Origin: Planctomycetota bacterium
Lineage (GTDB): Bacteria > Planctomycetota > Planctomycetia > Pirellulales > Lacipirellulaceae
DNA: 11,662 nucleotides
Direction of reading: 5' to 3'
NCBI GenBank assembly: GCA_022614705.1
Contig: JAKEIB010000285.1
Location: 1 to 11,662, forward strand
Shown here: in pieces, positions 1-6,813 of the stretch
Layout: each line of letters starts with the position of its first letter
How positions within the stretch are numbered: position 1 is the first letter of the stretch
Position numbers and translations under genes: made by a program
The notes under the pieces: model-generated
Seen by the model: only the letters and a program-made list of their open reading frames with translations
What the model was told of the DNA's origin: nothing
Database searches by the model: none

Positions 1-7
1 CGTCGAA

Positions 8-17
8 TAGGCGCCTA
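8..17. repeat. short perfect palindrome at the left edge
   Basis: TAGGC followed directly by its reverse complement GCCTA. It lies just upstream of the short plus-strand reading frame and contains the in-frame stop (8-10) that closes that frame on its 5' side. It may be the edge of a repeat cut off by the window. Nothing else can be said. Confidence 0.3.
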
Positions 18-22
18 CGCTC

Positions 23-220
23 ATGGCGCGCGCCTTGTCCCATGATATTATGTACTTGTCCAGGCCAATGTTGCAGATTTATTGCGATGGGCCATACGAC
101 CAGTCCAAAGACAACATCGGCGTGAGCTTCCTCATCGAGCCGCGCTTCCTCCCCAAGCTCAACGCCACGCGCAAAACCGGCATCGAAATCCCCCCCGCCG
201 GCGCCTTCGGCCTGGAATAA
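23..220 (+). CDS. short unidentified coding fragment, possibly the 3' end of a broken gene
   Basis: A 65-residue frame that I do not recognise. From about residue 22 to the end the codons are strongly C/G-ending, as in the real genes nearby, and the peptide ends with an ordinary-looking tail (PPAGAFGLE) and a TAA stop. The first 20 residues look less like coding sequence, and an in-frame TAG sits at 8-10. So the ATG at 23 may not be a true start: this could be the last part of a gene whose upstream portion is out of frame or outside the window. No signal peptide, transmembrane segment or catalytic motif is visible. It converges with the transporter gene on the other strand; the two stops are about 70 bases apart with a palindromic element between them. 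It could also be a chance open frame. Confidence 0.35.
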   Translation: MARALSHDIMYLSRPMLQIYCDGPYDQSKDNIGVSFLIEPRFLPKLNATRKTGIEIPPAGAFGLE

Positions 221-221
221 T

Positions 222-279
222 CACGTAGGCGAGTTTCTCCGCAACTCGCAAACGAGTGTCGGAGACACTCGGCTACGTG
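222..279. repeat. palindromic element between convergent gene ends, possible two-way terminator
   Basis: The outer arms CACGTAG (222-228) and CTACGTG (273-279) are exact inverted repeats. Inside are two small hairpins: 231-247 (GAGTT/AACTC around TCTCCGC) and 254-270 (GAGTGTC/GACACTC around a GGA loop). The element starts two bases after the TAA of the plus-strand fragment and ends about ten bases beyond the transporter stop. It belongs to the same family as the copies near 3910, 4233 and 6704, sharing the core GAGTTTCTCCG. It has no T-tract, so any terminator role is inferred from position and fold. Confidence 0.7.
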
Positions 280-289
280 TTTGTCGCCA

Positions 290-1615
290 TCACGAAGTCG
301 GCTCCAACCCCACTTGCTCTTCTTCCGCGCGCTCCGCCGGTCGCTCGCGCATGGCCATAATCAGTGGGATGGTAGCGCAGCCGAGCACGCACACCCCGAT
401 CGTTTGCAGCACGGCGGGCCACTCGTCGGTCGGCGCGCGAAACATAAAACCGGCTGCCACAGCGCCCAGGTTGCCGCCCGCGCCAACGATGCCCGCCACC
501 GCGCCAAGGTTCCCTTGGTGCACGAGCGGCACGATGGCGTAGTTAGCGCCGTTGCCCATTTTTACGAAGAGACCCAACGTCAGCAGAACCGGCACGGCGA
601 CTGCCATGGTGTCGACCATGCCGAAGCTGACAAGCAGAATTCCCTCGGCCAACAGCACGGCGGCCAGCCAGCCGATGCGGGCCCGCAACCCGCCGATGCT
701 GCCGAATCGGTCGGCAAGCCAGCCGCCCAGGAACCTCGCGAACAAGTTCATTGCCCCAAACGTTCCGGCGATCAGCCCGGCCGACCAATGATTGAGCCCA
801 AAGCGGTCGAAGAAATACACGGCCGCCACGTTGTCCATCGTGAGTTCGATGCCGAACGACGCGGCGTAAGCAACGAACAACCCCCACACGCGCAGGTCGC
901 GACACGCCAGCCAGAATCCTGCCATCTCCGTATTTCGCCGCGACAGCTTGCCCTCTGCCCGCAGATCACGGAAGTCACCGTCGGGCGCGTCTTGCGTCAA
1001 CAGATAGTACGCAATCCCGGCCACCAGACACGCCAGACCGGCGAGAAACATCGCCCCGCGCCAGGCCCAAAACGAGCTGAGTCCCAGCGCCGTCAGTCCG
1101 CCGAACACCAGCGGCATTGCCAGTTGCGTCGCGCCGCCGCCCAAATTGCCCCAGCCGGCCGCGGCCGCGTTCGCCGCCCCTACGCATCGCTTCGAGAACA
1201 TCACCGACGTGTGAAATTGCGTGATCACGAACGACGCGCCGATCGTGCCGATCGCGAATCGAAACAACAGCAGAGTTTCATAGCTGCCCGCCAAGCCAAC
1301 CCCCATCACGGGCAGCGAGCACAGACACAATAGCCAACAATACGTTCGTCGCGGTCCGAAGCGGTCGCACAGCGGGCCGATCACCAGCCGCGCCAGGATC
1401 GTCGCCGACACCGACGCAACAATAAGATTTCCCATCTGCCAGGGCTTGAGGCCCATCTCTTCGCGAATGATTGGCATCAGCGGCGCGAGCCCGAACCACG
1501 CGAAGAAGCACAGAAAGAAAGCGATCCACGTGCAATGAAACGCCCGCATCGGCGGCGTATGAAGATCGCTCAACACGATTCGATCGGCTTGATGGCGGTA
1601 GGTCATGGAAATCAT
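290..1615 (-). CDS. nitrate/nitrite transporter, major facilitator superfamily (NarK/NasA type)
   Basis: A 441-residue inner-membrane protein with about twelve hydrophobic segments, expected to import nitrate (or exchange it for nitrite) for the two reductases encoded just upstream. It shows both nitrate-porter signatures: GWGNLGGGATQ at about residues 154-164 and GAGGNLGA at about 378-385. The MFS loop motif is GPLCDRFGPRR (80-90), echoed by GGWLADRFG (297-305). R76 in segment 2 and R294 in segment 8 sit where the two substrate-binding arginines of the family are found. Length is normal for the short, 12-helix members. It is the last gene of the operon, starting 20 bases after the nitrate reductase stop. 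The start is uncertain: M1, M4 (1606) and M23 (1549) all lack a clear ribosome binding site, and M1 abuts the 1617-1669 repeat. Import rather than export is inferred from operon context. Confidence 0.93.
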   Translation of the reverse strand: MISMTYRHQADRIVLSDLHTPPMRAFHCTWIAFFLCFFAWFGLAPLMPIIREEMGLKPWQMGNLIVASVSATILARLVIGPLCDRFGPRRTYCWLLCLCSLPVMGVGLAGSYETLLLFRFAIGTIGASFVITQFHTSVMFSKRCVGAANAAAAGWGNLGGGATQLAMPLVFGGLTALGLSSFWAWRGAMFLAGLACLVAGIAYYLLTQDAPDGDFRDLRAEGKLSRRNTEMAGFWLACRDLRVWGLFVAYAASFGIELTMDNVAAVYFFDRFGLNHWSAGLIAGTFGAMNLFARFLGGWLADRFGSIGGLRARIGWLAAVLLAEGILLVSFGMVDTMAVAVPVLLTLGLFVKMGNGANYAIVPLVHQGNLGAVAGIVGAGGNLGAVAAGFMFRAPTDEWPAVLQTIGVCVLGCATIPLIMAMRERPAERAEEEQVGLEPTS

Positions 1616-1616
1616 T

Positions 1617-1669
1617 GGGGTTCAGGGTTCGGGGTTCAGGTATCCGACCGGATTCTGGACCCTGAACCC
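1617..1669. repeat. GGGTTCAGG-type inverted repeat spanning a gene boundary
   Basis: GGGTTCAGGG (1618-1627) is exactly inverted as CCCTGAACCC (1660-1669), and a second direct copy GGGTTCAGG lies at 1632-1640. The element spans the 20-base gap between the nitrate reductase and transporter genes and runs into the reductase reading frame. It therefore supplies that gene's stop and its last residues (about GSGSRIRSDT). On the transcript the arms could pair, leaving a loop of about 32 bases just before the transporter start. Confidence 0.65.
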
Positions 1670-3885
1670 TCGGGATGGAGCCAACGAAAAAAACCGCCTG
1701 CCGAATGGATTTCACTCGCGTCACGGTCCGCCAATCCGTTGTCGCAATGAACGGCCGCCTCCACCGCCACCGCGCAGTATTTCAATTCCGGTTGATTCGA
1801 TTGCGGATCGAGCGCCGCAATCGTCAGGTAGTTGATGGCCCGATCTTCACCCCACAAGTCGCCCCAATGAAACGGGGCGAACAATAATCCGGGCCGCAGC
1901 GTCTCAGAAACGCGCGCCGGGAGACGGATCGTGCCGCGCCGGCTTTGAATGGAGATGAGTTGTCCGTCCTCGACGCCGATGCGCCGGGCGTCCGACGGAT
2001 GGATTTCCACGTACGGGTTGGGATCGCGTTTGAGCAGCTTGTCGCTCTTGCCAGTGCGGGTGAGCGTGTGCCAGTGCGCGTAAATCCGCCCCGAGGTGAG
2101 CACGAGCGGGAACTCGCGATCAATCGGTTCCTTCGGCTGCAACGTCGCGTGGAAAACAAACCGGGCTCGACCTGTGGAGGTGGGAAACACGCCGTCCAGG
2201 TAACGCCGCTTCGTGCCAGGATGGTCTGCCGTTGGACACGGCCACTGCAAATGCCTCTCGCGCCGCAGACGTTCGGCCGTAATGCCGCTCATGTCGCACG
2301 GTCGGCCCGTGGTCGCGCGGCAATACTCGTCCCACACCGCCTCGCGGTCGGCGTAATCGAAGCTCGGCAATCCCAACGCACGCGCCACGTGCGCGATAAT
2401 CTCCCAGTCCGGCCGCGCGACGCCTGGCGGATCGATCAGCCGCTCGCTGAAACTTACCATCCGCTCGCTGTTGGTCGTGGTGCCTTCCTTTTCGGCCCAG
2501 TTCGCCACTGGCAATAGCACGTCGGCAAACCGCGTCGTCTCTGTGGGATGATAAACGTCTTGCACGATCACCAGCTCCGCCCGCCCAAGCGCACGGCGAA
2601 CCTGGTGCAAATCGGGAAGGCTTGCCGCCGGATTGGTGGCCGCAATCCAGATCGCGCGCAGCTTGCCCGACTCCAGCCCGCGAAACATTTCCACGGCCGT
2701 CAGCCCCCGCCGCGGCGAGACTGTTCCTTCTGGAAGTTGCCACAGCTGCTCGATTTCCTGCCGATGCCGCGGATCGTCGACGAACCGATAGCCGGGCAAT
2801 TGATGAGCCAGCAGACCCGACTCGCGGCCGCCCATGGCATTCGGCTGACCCGTGAGAGAAAACGGCCCAGCCCCCGCCTTGCCGATATTCCCAGTCAGAA
2901 GATGAAGATTGATTAACGCGTTGTGCTTTGCGACGCCCGCCGTGCTTTGGCCCAGTCCCATGCAATAAAACGACAGCATCGCCCGCGCACCGGCGATTCG
3001 CGCCACCAGTGCATCGAGTGTGGCCGGATCGACATCGACCTCACTCGCCAGCGCCGCGTCGTCACAATCCCGCAATCCCTGCGCAAACTCGGAGAATCCT
3101 TCGGTCTTTGAATCCACGAACCCCGCATCAATCTCGCCGGCATCGAGCAGGCGTCGGGCAACTAGGTTGAACAGGGCCACGTCGCTGCCCGGCGCGAGCG
3201 GCACGTGCAGGTCGGCTTGTTCCGCCGTCTTCGTCCGCCGCGGATCGATCACGACCACAAACGGCTGTCCGCCTTCATTGGTGCGGCGCGCTTTGATCCG
3301 GTCGAATGTGACCGGATGGGCCTCCACCATGTTTGAGCCGATGATCAGCACCAGATCGGCATGGTTGATGTCCTCGTAGCACGTCGGTGGGCCATCCGAA
3401 CCCAAGCTCGTGACGTAGCCCGCAACCGCCGAAGCCATGCACAGCCGGCTGTTCGAATCGGTGTTGTTCGTTCGCAAGTAGCCCTTGAAGAGCTTCACCG
3501 CGAGGTACGTGGCCTCGGTATCGAGTTGGCCGCTGCCGTAGAACGCGACGGCTTCCGGCCCGTGGACGCTGAGAGTTTGCAGCAGGCGCTGTTTAATGAA
3601 AGCCAGCGCCTGGTCCCAGCTCGCCGGACGAAAATCGTCGCCGCGGCGCGGACGAATTTGCGGCTGCGTCAACCGGTCGGGCGGATGGATGACCTGCGGC
3701 AGCAGCGCGCCCTTCGCGCAAATGCCGCCCAAATTCGCCGCCGCGTCGGCCACTCCTTTGACGCGCAGCACCGTTCCGTAAGCCGCCTCGGCCCACAACC
3801 GGCATCCGACGCCGCAATACGGACAAATCGCTTCGCCAATCGTCGCGCGGTGGTCCAATTCGGGCACAGACTTCAACAATTTCAC
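1636..3885 (-). CDS. nasA: assimilatory nitrate reductase catalytic subunit, molybdopterin oxidoreductase
   Basis: A cytoplasmic enzyme of 749 residues that reduces nitrate to nitrite with bis-MGD molybdenum and one 4Fe-4S cluster. Cluster ligands are C21, C24, C28 and C56 (CPYCGVGC, then GGICAKG). The molybdenum ligand is C149 in NSRLCMASAV, and the context NTDSNSRLC with DGPPTCYEDI identifies the NarB/NasA branch rather than formate dehydrogenase. The C-terminal nucleotide-binding part has AHWHTLTRTGK, FAPFHWG and QPELKYCAVAVE. There is no twin-arginine signal. The start is GTG at 3885, overlapping the nitrite reductase stop as GTGA, which suggests translational coupling. No flavoprotein or ferredoxin partner is encoded nearby, so a ferredoxin-type donor from elsewhere is likely. 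The usual family end falls near residue 710. The last 38 or so residues look like read-through into spacer and a repeat. Confidence 0.95.
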   Translation of the reverse strand: MKLLKSVPELDHRATIGEAICPYCGVGCRLWAEAAYGTVLRVKGVADAAANLGGICAKGALLPQVIHPPDRLTQPQIRPRRGDDFRPASWDQALAFIKQRLLQTLSVHGPEAVAFYGSGQLDTEATYLAVKLFKGYLRTNNTDSNSRLCMASAVAGYVTSLGSDGPPTCYEDINHADLVLIIGSNMVEAHPVTFDRIKARRTNEGGQPFVVVIDPRRTKTAEQADLHVPLAPGSDVALFNLVARRLLDAGEIDAGFVDSKTEGFSEFAQGLRDCDDAALASEVDVDPATLDALVARIAGARAMLSFYCMGLGQSTAGVAKHNALINLHLLTGNIGKAGAGPFSLTGQPNAMGGRESGLLAHQLPGYRFVDDPRHRQEIEQLWQLPEGTVSPRRGLTAVEMFRGLESGKLRAIWIAATNPAASLPDLHQVRRALGRAELVIVQDVYHPTETTRFADVLLPVANWAEKEGTTTNSERMVSFSERLIDPPGVARPDWEIIAHVARALGLPSFDYADREAVWDEYCRATTGRPCDMSGITAERLRRERHLQWPCPTADHPGTKRRYLDGVFPTSTGRARFVFHATLQPKEPIDREFPLVLTSGRIYAHWHTLTRTGKSDKLLKRDPNPYVEIHPSDARRIGVEDGQLISIQSRRGTIRLPARVSETLRPGLLFAPFHWGDLWGEDRAINYLTIAALDPQSNQPELKYCAVAVEAAVHCDNGLADRDASEIHSAGGFFRWLHPEGSGSRIRSDT

Positions 3886-6035
3886 GTGCGCCCGCCCATT
3901 TCCGCGTAGGCGAGTTTCTCCGAAACTCGCACAAGAACTTTGCCATTTTCAATTTTCGTGCGATAGCTCGCCACGTCGGCCTTCGCCGGCGCGATCCCTT
4001 CGCCGCTACGCACGTCAAACCGCCAGCCATGAAGCGGGCAGGTGACGCAGCCCTCGGCCAACGAACCCTCGGCCAGCGATCCGCCCGCGTGAGGGCAAGC
4101 GTTGTCGATCGCATAGACCTCGTCGCCGATCCGAAACAGCGCCACCTCATGAGCACCCAGCTGCACGAACAGACCTTGCCCGTCCACAACGCTCGCCGCG
4201 TCCGCCGCCACCGCATACCCATCAGCGTCCATGTGGGGCAGTCTCTCCGAGACTGCCGCATCCGAGTCTTCGCCACGGCGAATCTTCGATCGGAGAGACT
4301 CGGCCACTTGTTCCCACCGCGCAAAATGCCGCCGCAGCGCCGCGCACTGCGGGCAATAAACCGGCGGGTCATCGCCCGAATGCCGGAACTGGCAGTTATC
4401 GCATTCCCAGATATGCGGCTTGAATTCCTCTTCTTTGGCGGCGGCCGGCTCGCGCCGCGCTAGCTCGTTTCGCCAATAGTCGCTGAACGTCTCGCCCGGC
4501 CGATGACGCAAGTAGTACTCGCGGACCACTTCGTCGATCAGTTGCGGCAGTTGGTCGACGTCCACGCCCATCCGATACGGTGACCCCAGTTGCAATCTCC
4601 CGGCCACGCCGCCGCCCAGGAATACGTCGAATCCCTCGCGCGTGCCGAGCAAACGTTTGACGCGCACTCCCTTGAGGCCGATATCGGCCGTGTGATGATT
4701 TGCACACGCCGACGGGCAGCCGCTCATGTGAATGCGTATGCCGTGCAGCTCGAGCGATCGTTGCCGAAGTTGCTCGATCAGCCGCAGTGCATGGGCCTTC
4801 GTTTCAGTCACTGCGATGTTGCAGAACTGTTTCCCCGTGCAGGCGACCATGTTGCGAGTGCGCGAATCGGCGTGGACGCTCAGGTTCCATTGCGCCAATT
4901 GAGTGGCCAGTGGGTCGCGAAAGCCTCCGCGCACGTTGAGCACCATGAGTCCTTGCTCCGGCGTGGTCCGCAGTTGGCCATTGCCCCATCGCTCGCTGGC
5001 AATCCCCACGCCTTCCAACTGCATCCACGACATCCGCCCCAGCGCCGGACACAACCCCAACGCCCAGCGCTCCATTGAGTCCGAGCGAGCCGGGCCGTCC
5101 TCGGCCCCGTTCCCCCGCTTACTAGCCTTCTGCCGAAACCACCCCACCAACTCCTCATACCCACTCGGCGGCGCCAACTCCGCATCACACCGTTCCAGTC
5201 GCGCACCAAGCCGCCGCTCCACTTCTTCCAACACGCCGTCCACGCCGATCTTCTCAATCAAAAAATGAAACCGCGCCGCGTCGCGCTTCTCGCGAAGGCC
5301 TTGCTCACGAAACAATTCGAGCACCGCTCGCGCTACCCGAGGCGCCTCTTCCGGCGTCACCCACACCGGCAGCGGCCGCCCCAACTGCGGCGTCTGCCCC
5401 TGCTTGCCGCCGATGAGTACGCGGAACCCAACTCGCTCGCCGTGTGTCGCCGCGAGAAACGACAGGTCTTGTGTCCAGTAGTGAATCGCGTGCTCGGCGC
5501 GGCCACATGCTGCAATGTTGAACTTCCGCGGCAAGTCGGCCAGTTCGCGATTGTCGAGAAATATTTTGGTGATTGCGCGACACAGTGGCCGCGTGTCGAT
5601 GAGCTCGTCTGGATCGACGCCGCTCAGCGGATGGCCGAACACGTTGCGCGCGTTGTCCAGGCCCGTTTGCTTGGCCGTCAGCCCCACCGCTTCGAGCCGC
5701 TGCAAAGCGCGCGGCACGTCGTCGATCGCCAGGCCCTGCACTTGGATGTTCGCCCGCGTGGTGATGTCGACGATGCCGTACCCAAGCTCGTACGCGATGC
5801 GGGCGATCTCTTTCGCCTGGGTGGACGACAGCTCATTCGCCGTGATGCGAATCCGCAGCATGTAGGTTCCCGGCGTGTCCCGCTTGCGGTAGAACACGCC
5901 GTACCATTTCATGCGCTCCAAATCGGGCCCGGGAATGTCCCCCATCGGTGTGTGCGCGCGGGCATGCGCGAGCACGTCGGGCCACACGTCGAATCCGTGT
6001 TTTTCGCGTTTCCAGACCTCGACAGGATTGGCCAT
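3882..6035 (-). CDS. nirA: siroheme nitrite reductase (NirA type) fused to rubredoxin-like and Rieske domains
   Basis: A cytoplasmic enzyme of 717 residues that reduces nitrite to ammonium in six electrons. Residues 1 to about 525 are a complete NirA: TTRANIQVQG (92-101), GLDNARNVFGHPLSGVDP (125-142), LPRKFNIAACG (168-178), and the siroheme/4Fe-4S ligands C399, C405, C440 and C444. The DN.RN and PRK.N motifs favour nitrite over sulfite reductase. Two electron-carrier modules follow. A rubredoxin-like knuckle has C545, C548, C561 and C564. A NirD-like Rieske domain (about 604-704) has C647, H649, C666 and H669. The linker 576-601 and residues 702-709 are encoded by palindromic repeats. The ATG at 6035 has GGAG eight bases upstream; the open frame continues 72 codons further upstream, but with non-protein-like sequence. 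First gene of the operon. The appended domains probably deliver or relay electrons, but this is inferred. Confidence 0.95.
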   Translation of the reverse strand: MANPVEVWKREKHGFDVWPDVLAHARAHTPMGDIPGPDLERMKWYGVFYRKRDTPGTYMLRIRITANELSSTQAKEIARIAYELGYGIVDITTRANIQVQGLAIDDVPRALQRLEAVGLTAKQTGLDNARNVFGHPLSGVDPDELIDTRPLCRAITKIFLDNRELADLPRKFNIAACGRAEHAIHYWTQDLSFLAATHGERVGFRVLIGGKQGQTPQLGRPLPVWVTPEEAPRVARAVLELFREQGLREKRDAARFHFLIEKIGVDGVLEEVERRLGARLERCDAELAPPSGYEELVGWFRQKASKRGNGAEDGPARSDSMERWALGLCPALGRMSWMQLEGVGIASERWGNGQLRTTPEQGLMVLNVRGGFRDPLATQLAQWNLSVHADSRTRNMVACTGKQFCNIAVTETKAHALRLIEQLRQRSLELHGIRIHMSGCPSACANHHTADIGLKGVRVKRLLGTREGFDVFLGGGVAGRLQLGSPYRMGVDVDQLPQLIDEVVREYYLRHRPGETFSDYWRNELARREPAAAKEEEFKPHIWECDNCQFRHSGDDPPVYCPQCAALRRHFARWEQVAESLRSKIRRGEDSDAAVSERLPHMDADGYAVAADAASVVDGQGLFVQLGAHEVALFRIGDEVYAIDNACPHAGGSLAEGSLAEGCVTCPLHGWRFDVRSGEGIAPAKADVASYRTKIENGKVLVRVSEKLAYAEMGGRT
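3910..3930. repeat. palindromic repeat copy inside the 3' end of the nitrite reductase gene
   Basis: A perfect 9-bp stem around a TCC loop: GCGAGTTTC (3910-3918) and GAAACTCGC (3922-3930). The core matches the first hairpin of the element at 222-279, and the preceding GTAGG is also shared. It is read in the nitrite reductase frame as about residues 702-709 (VRVSEKLA), about 25 bases from the overlapping stop/start of the two reductase genes. It could affect translational coupling. Confidence 0.75.
4233..4307. repeat. palindromic element read in frame as the rubredoxin-Rieske linker
   Basis: Outer arms 4233-4250 and 4290-4307 are inverted repeats matching at 15 of 18 positions. Inside is a perfect 8-bp hairpin with a TCC loop (GCAGTCTC/GAGACTGC, 4238-4256) and a second stem CGAGTCT (4263-4269) with AGACTCG (4296-4302). 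Positions 4263-4302 match 6722-6761 at 37 of 40. The element lies wholly inside the nitrite reductase gene and encodes about residues 576-601, charged and without hydrophobic core (SLRSKIRRGEDSD and following). It contains no stop in that frame. Confidence 0.8.
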
Positions 6036-6041
6036 GCAAGG

Positions 6042-6047
6042 TTCTCC
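6042..6047 (-). promoter_or_regulatory. ribosome binding site that fixes the nitrite reductase start
   Basis: On the minus strand GGAGAA ends six bases before the ATG at 6035; the GGAG core is eight bases away. It supports this ATG over the upstream in-frame starts, which would add 72 residues unlike any nitrite reductase N-terminus. Confidence 0.7.
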
Positions 6048-6290
6048 GCCAGTAGGGGTCGGTGCGTCGCGACAACGTATTGAAGCGCTGCGGACGACGG
6101 CCTTCCGCCTGGCGGCAATGGGCTGGCCAATGCGCACGAGGACCGTAATGCGTCCGTCCAAGTGCAACTCGCGTTCCGATTTAGCGCGACTCGCGTAAGT
6201 AACCTGTGGAGGACGACTTACGCCCGAACCCGGTTCGCGACGCCAGATCAAGATTGCTTAGAAATTAAGCAGCCATGCAGGGCGCCGGTT

Positions 6291-6307
6291 CGCTAAGCCG
6301 CTAGCGG
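6291..6307. repeat. CGCTAAGCCGC repeat, copy A
   Basis: CGCTAAGCCGCTAGCGG, ending in the palindrome CCGCTAGCGG. It is preceded by TT, as is copy B 73 bases away. It lies in the long gap upstream of the nitrite reductase gene. Confidence 0.7.
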
Positions 6308-6363
6308 GTGGGCAGCGGTTTTACATGGTGGTCGTCCTTTCTGGTTCTGGCTAAAGGGGAATT

Positions 6364-6380
6364 CGCTAAGCCGCAAGCGG
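6364..6380. repeat. CGCTAAGCCGC repeat, copy B
   Basis: CGCTAAGCCGCAAGCGG, one mismatch from copy A (6291). Read on the minus strand it contains GCTTAG, which puts a TAG stop in one frame after Pro-Leu-Ala-Ala, exactly as copy C does at the end of the peptidase gene. Confidence 0.7.
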
Positions 6381-6667
6381 CCGGTAAAAAATGAAATGCA
6401 GGGCCCTTTGGGGCGGGGATCGGCGTAAGCGCGCACGGCCGACTATGACCAACCGTGGCAGCGGTTGACGGTCGTGAGCACTGACGATTCGATCCTGCTT
6501 TCCAACCGCCCCATCGCAAGACTGAGATCCCATGGGGGTCGCCGGGAGCCGTGGCGAGTGCACGCCGCGCTGCCACCTTGCGGCGGCAACCGGCGTGGGT
6601 CTACCAACGGTCTGTCCGGCGGCGAGCGCTACGGCAGCTACGACACGGGCGGTCATTTCACGCGTAC

Positions 6668-6696
6668 AATCTAGCATAGTGTACGGATGAATACAA
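6668..6696 (-). promoter_or_regulatory. candidate sigma-70-like promoter toward the nitrate operon
   Basis: On the minus strand TTGTAT (6696-6691) and TAGATT (6673-6668) are separated by 17 bases, close to the TTGACA/TATAAT consensus and spacing. It lies just downstream of the peptidase gene and its palindrome and points at the nitrite reductase gene. A transcript from here would carry a leader of about 620 bases. The local sequence is the most AT-rich in the gap. No nitrogen-regulator site is recognised. Confidence 0.35.
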
Positions 6697-6703
6697 GAGA
6701 GGA

Positions 6704-6779
6704 TTTGGCCACCTGCGAATTCGAGTTTTCGCCGCGGCGAATCTTCGATCGGAGAAACTCGTCTACGTGGGTGGCCAAA
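6704..6779. repeat. 76-bp nested palindromic element downstream of the peptidase gene
   Basis: The exact 10-bp ends TTTGGCCACC (6704-6713) and GGTGGCCAAA (6770-6779) enclose a second stem CGAGTTT (6722-6728) with AAACTCG (6755-6761) and the 12-bp palindrome TCGCCGCGGCGA (6729-6740). It begins 36 bases past the peptidase stop, so it could end that transcript, though no T-tract follows. The 40-base core is nearly identical to the coding copy at 4263-4302. Confidence 0.8.
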
Positions 6780-6813
6780 AATATGTGTTGACAGCGCGAA
6801 GACGCAAGCGGGG

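Noticed and set aside
281..1333. A 350-residue plus-strand frame opposite the transporter gene
   Set aside because: It is the antisense shadow of a clear membrane transporter, has a composition dominated by Arg, His, Gln and Ala, and has no recognisable domain.
4072..4092. Tandem SLAEG-SLAEG in the Rieske domain as a possible small duplication
   Set aside because: The spacing between the two metal-binding motifs (16 residues between H649 and C666) is normal for this type of Rieske domain, so no extra residues need explaining.
5265..6083. A 272-residue plus-strand frame opposite the nitrite reductase gene
   Set aside because: It is an antisense shadow in a high-GC gene; the minus-strand frame has all the family motifs and this one has none.
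6036..6251. In-frame 72-residue N-terminal extension of the nitrite reductase, starting at 6251
   Set aside because: The sequence is arginine-rich and unlike any nitrite reductase N-terminus, while the ATG at 6035 has a good ribosome binding site and a family-like start (MANPVEVWKREK).
6366..6677. A 103-residue minus-strand frame in the long gap with a mildly hydrophobic start (MTARVVAAVALAAG)
   Set aside because: Codon use is mixed, no ribosome binding site is seen, the later part looks random and the stop is supplied by a repeat. A decayed or very small gene cannot be fully excluded.
222..6779. The repeated hairpins as a CRISPR array
   Set aside because: Copies are few, kilobases apart, differ in length and structure, and have no regularly sized spacers or cas genes.
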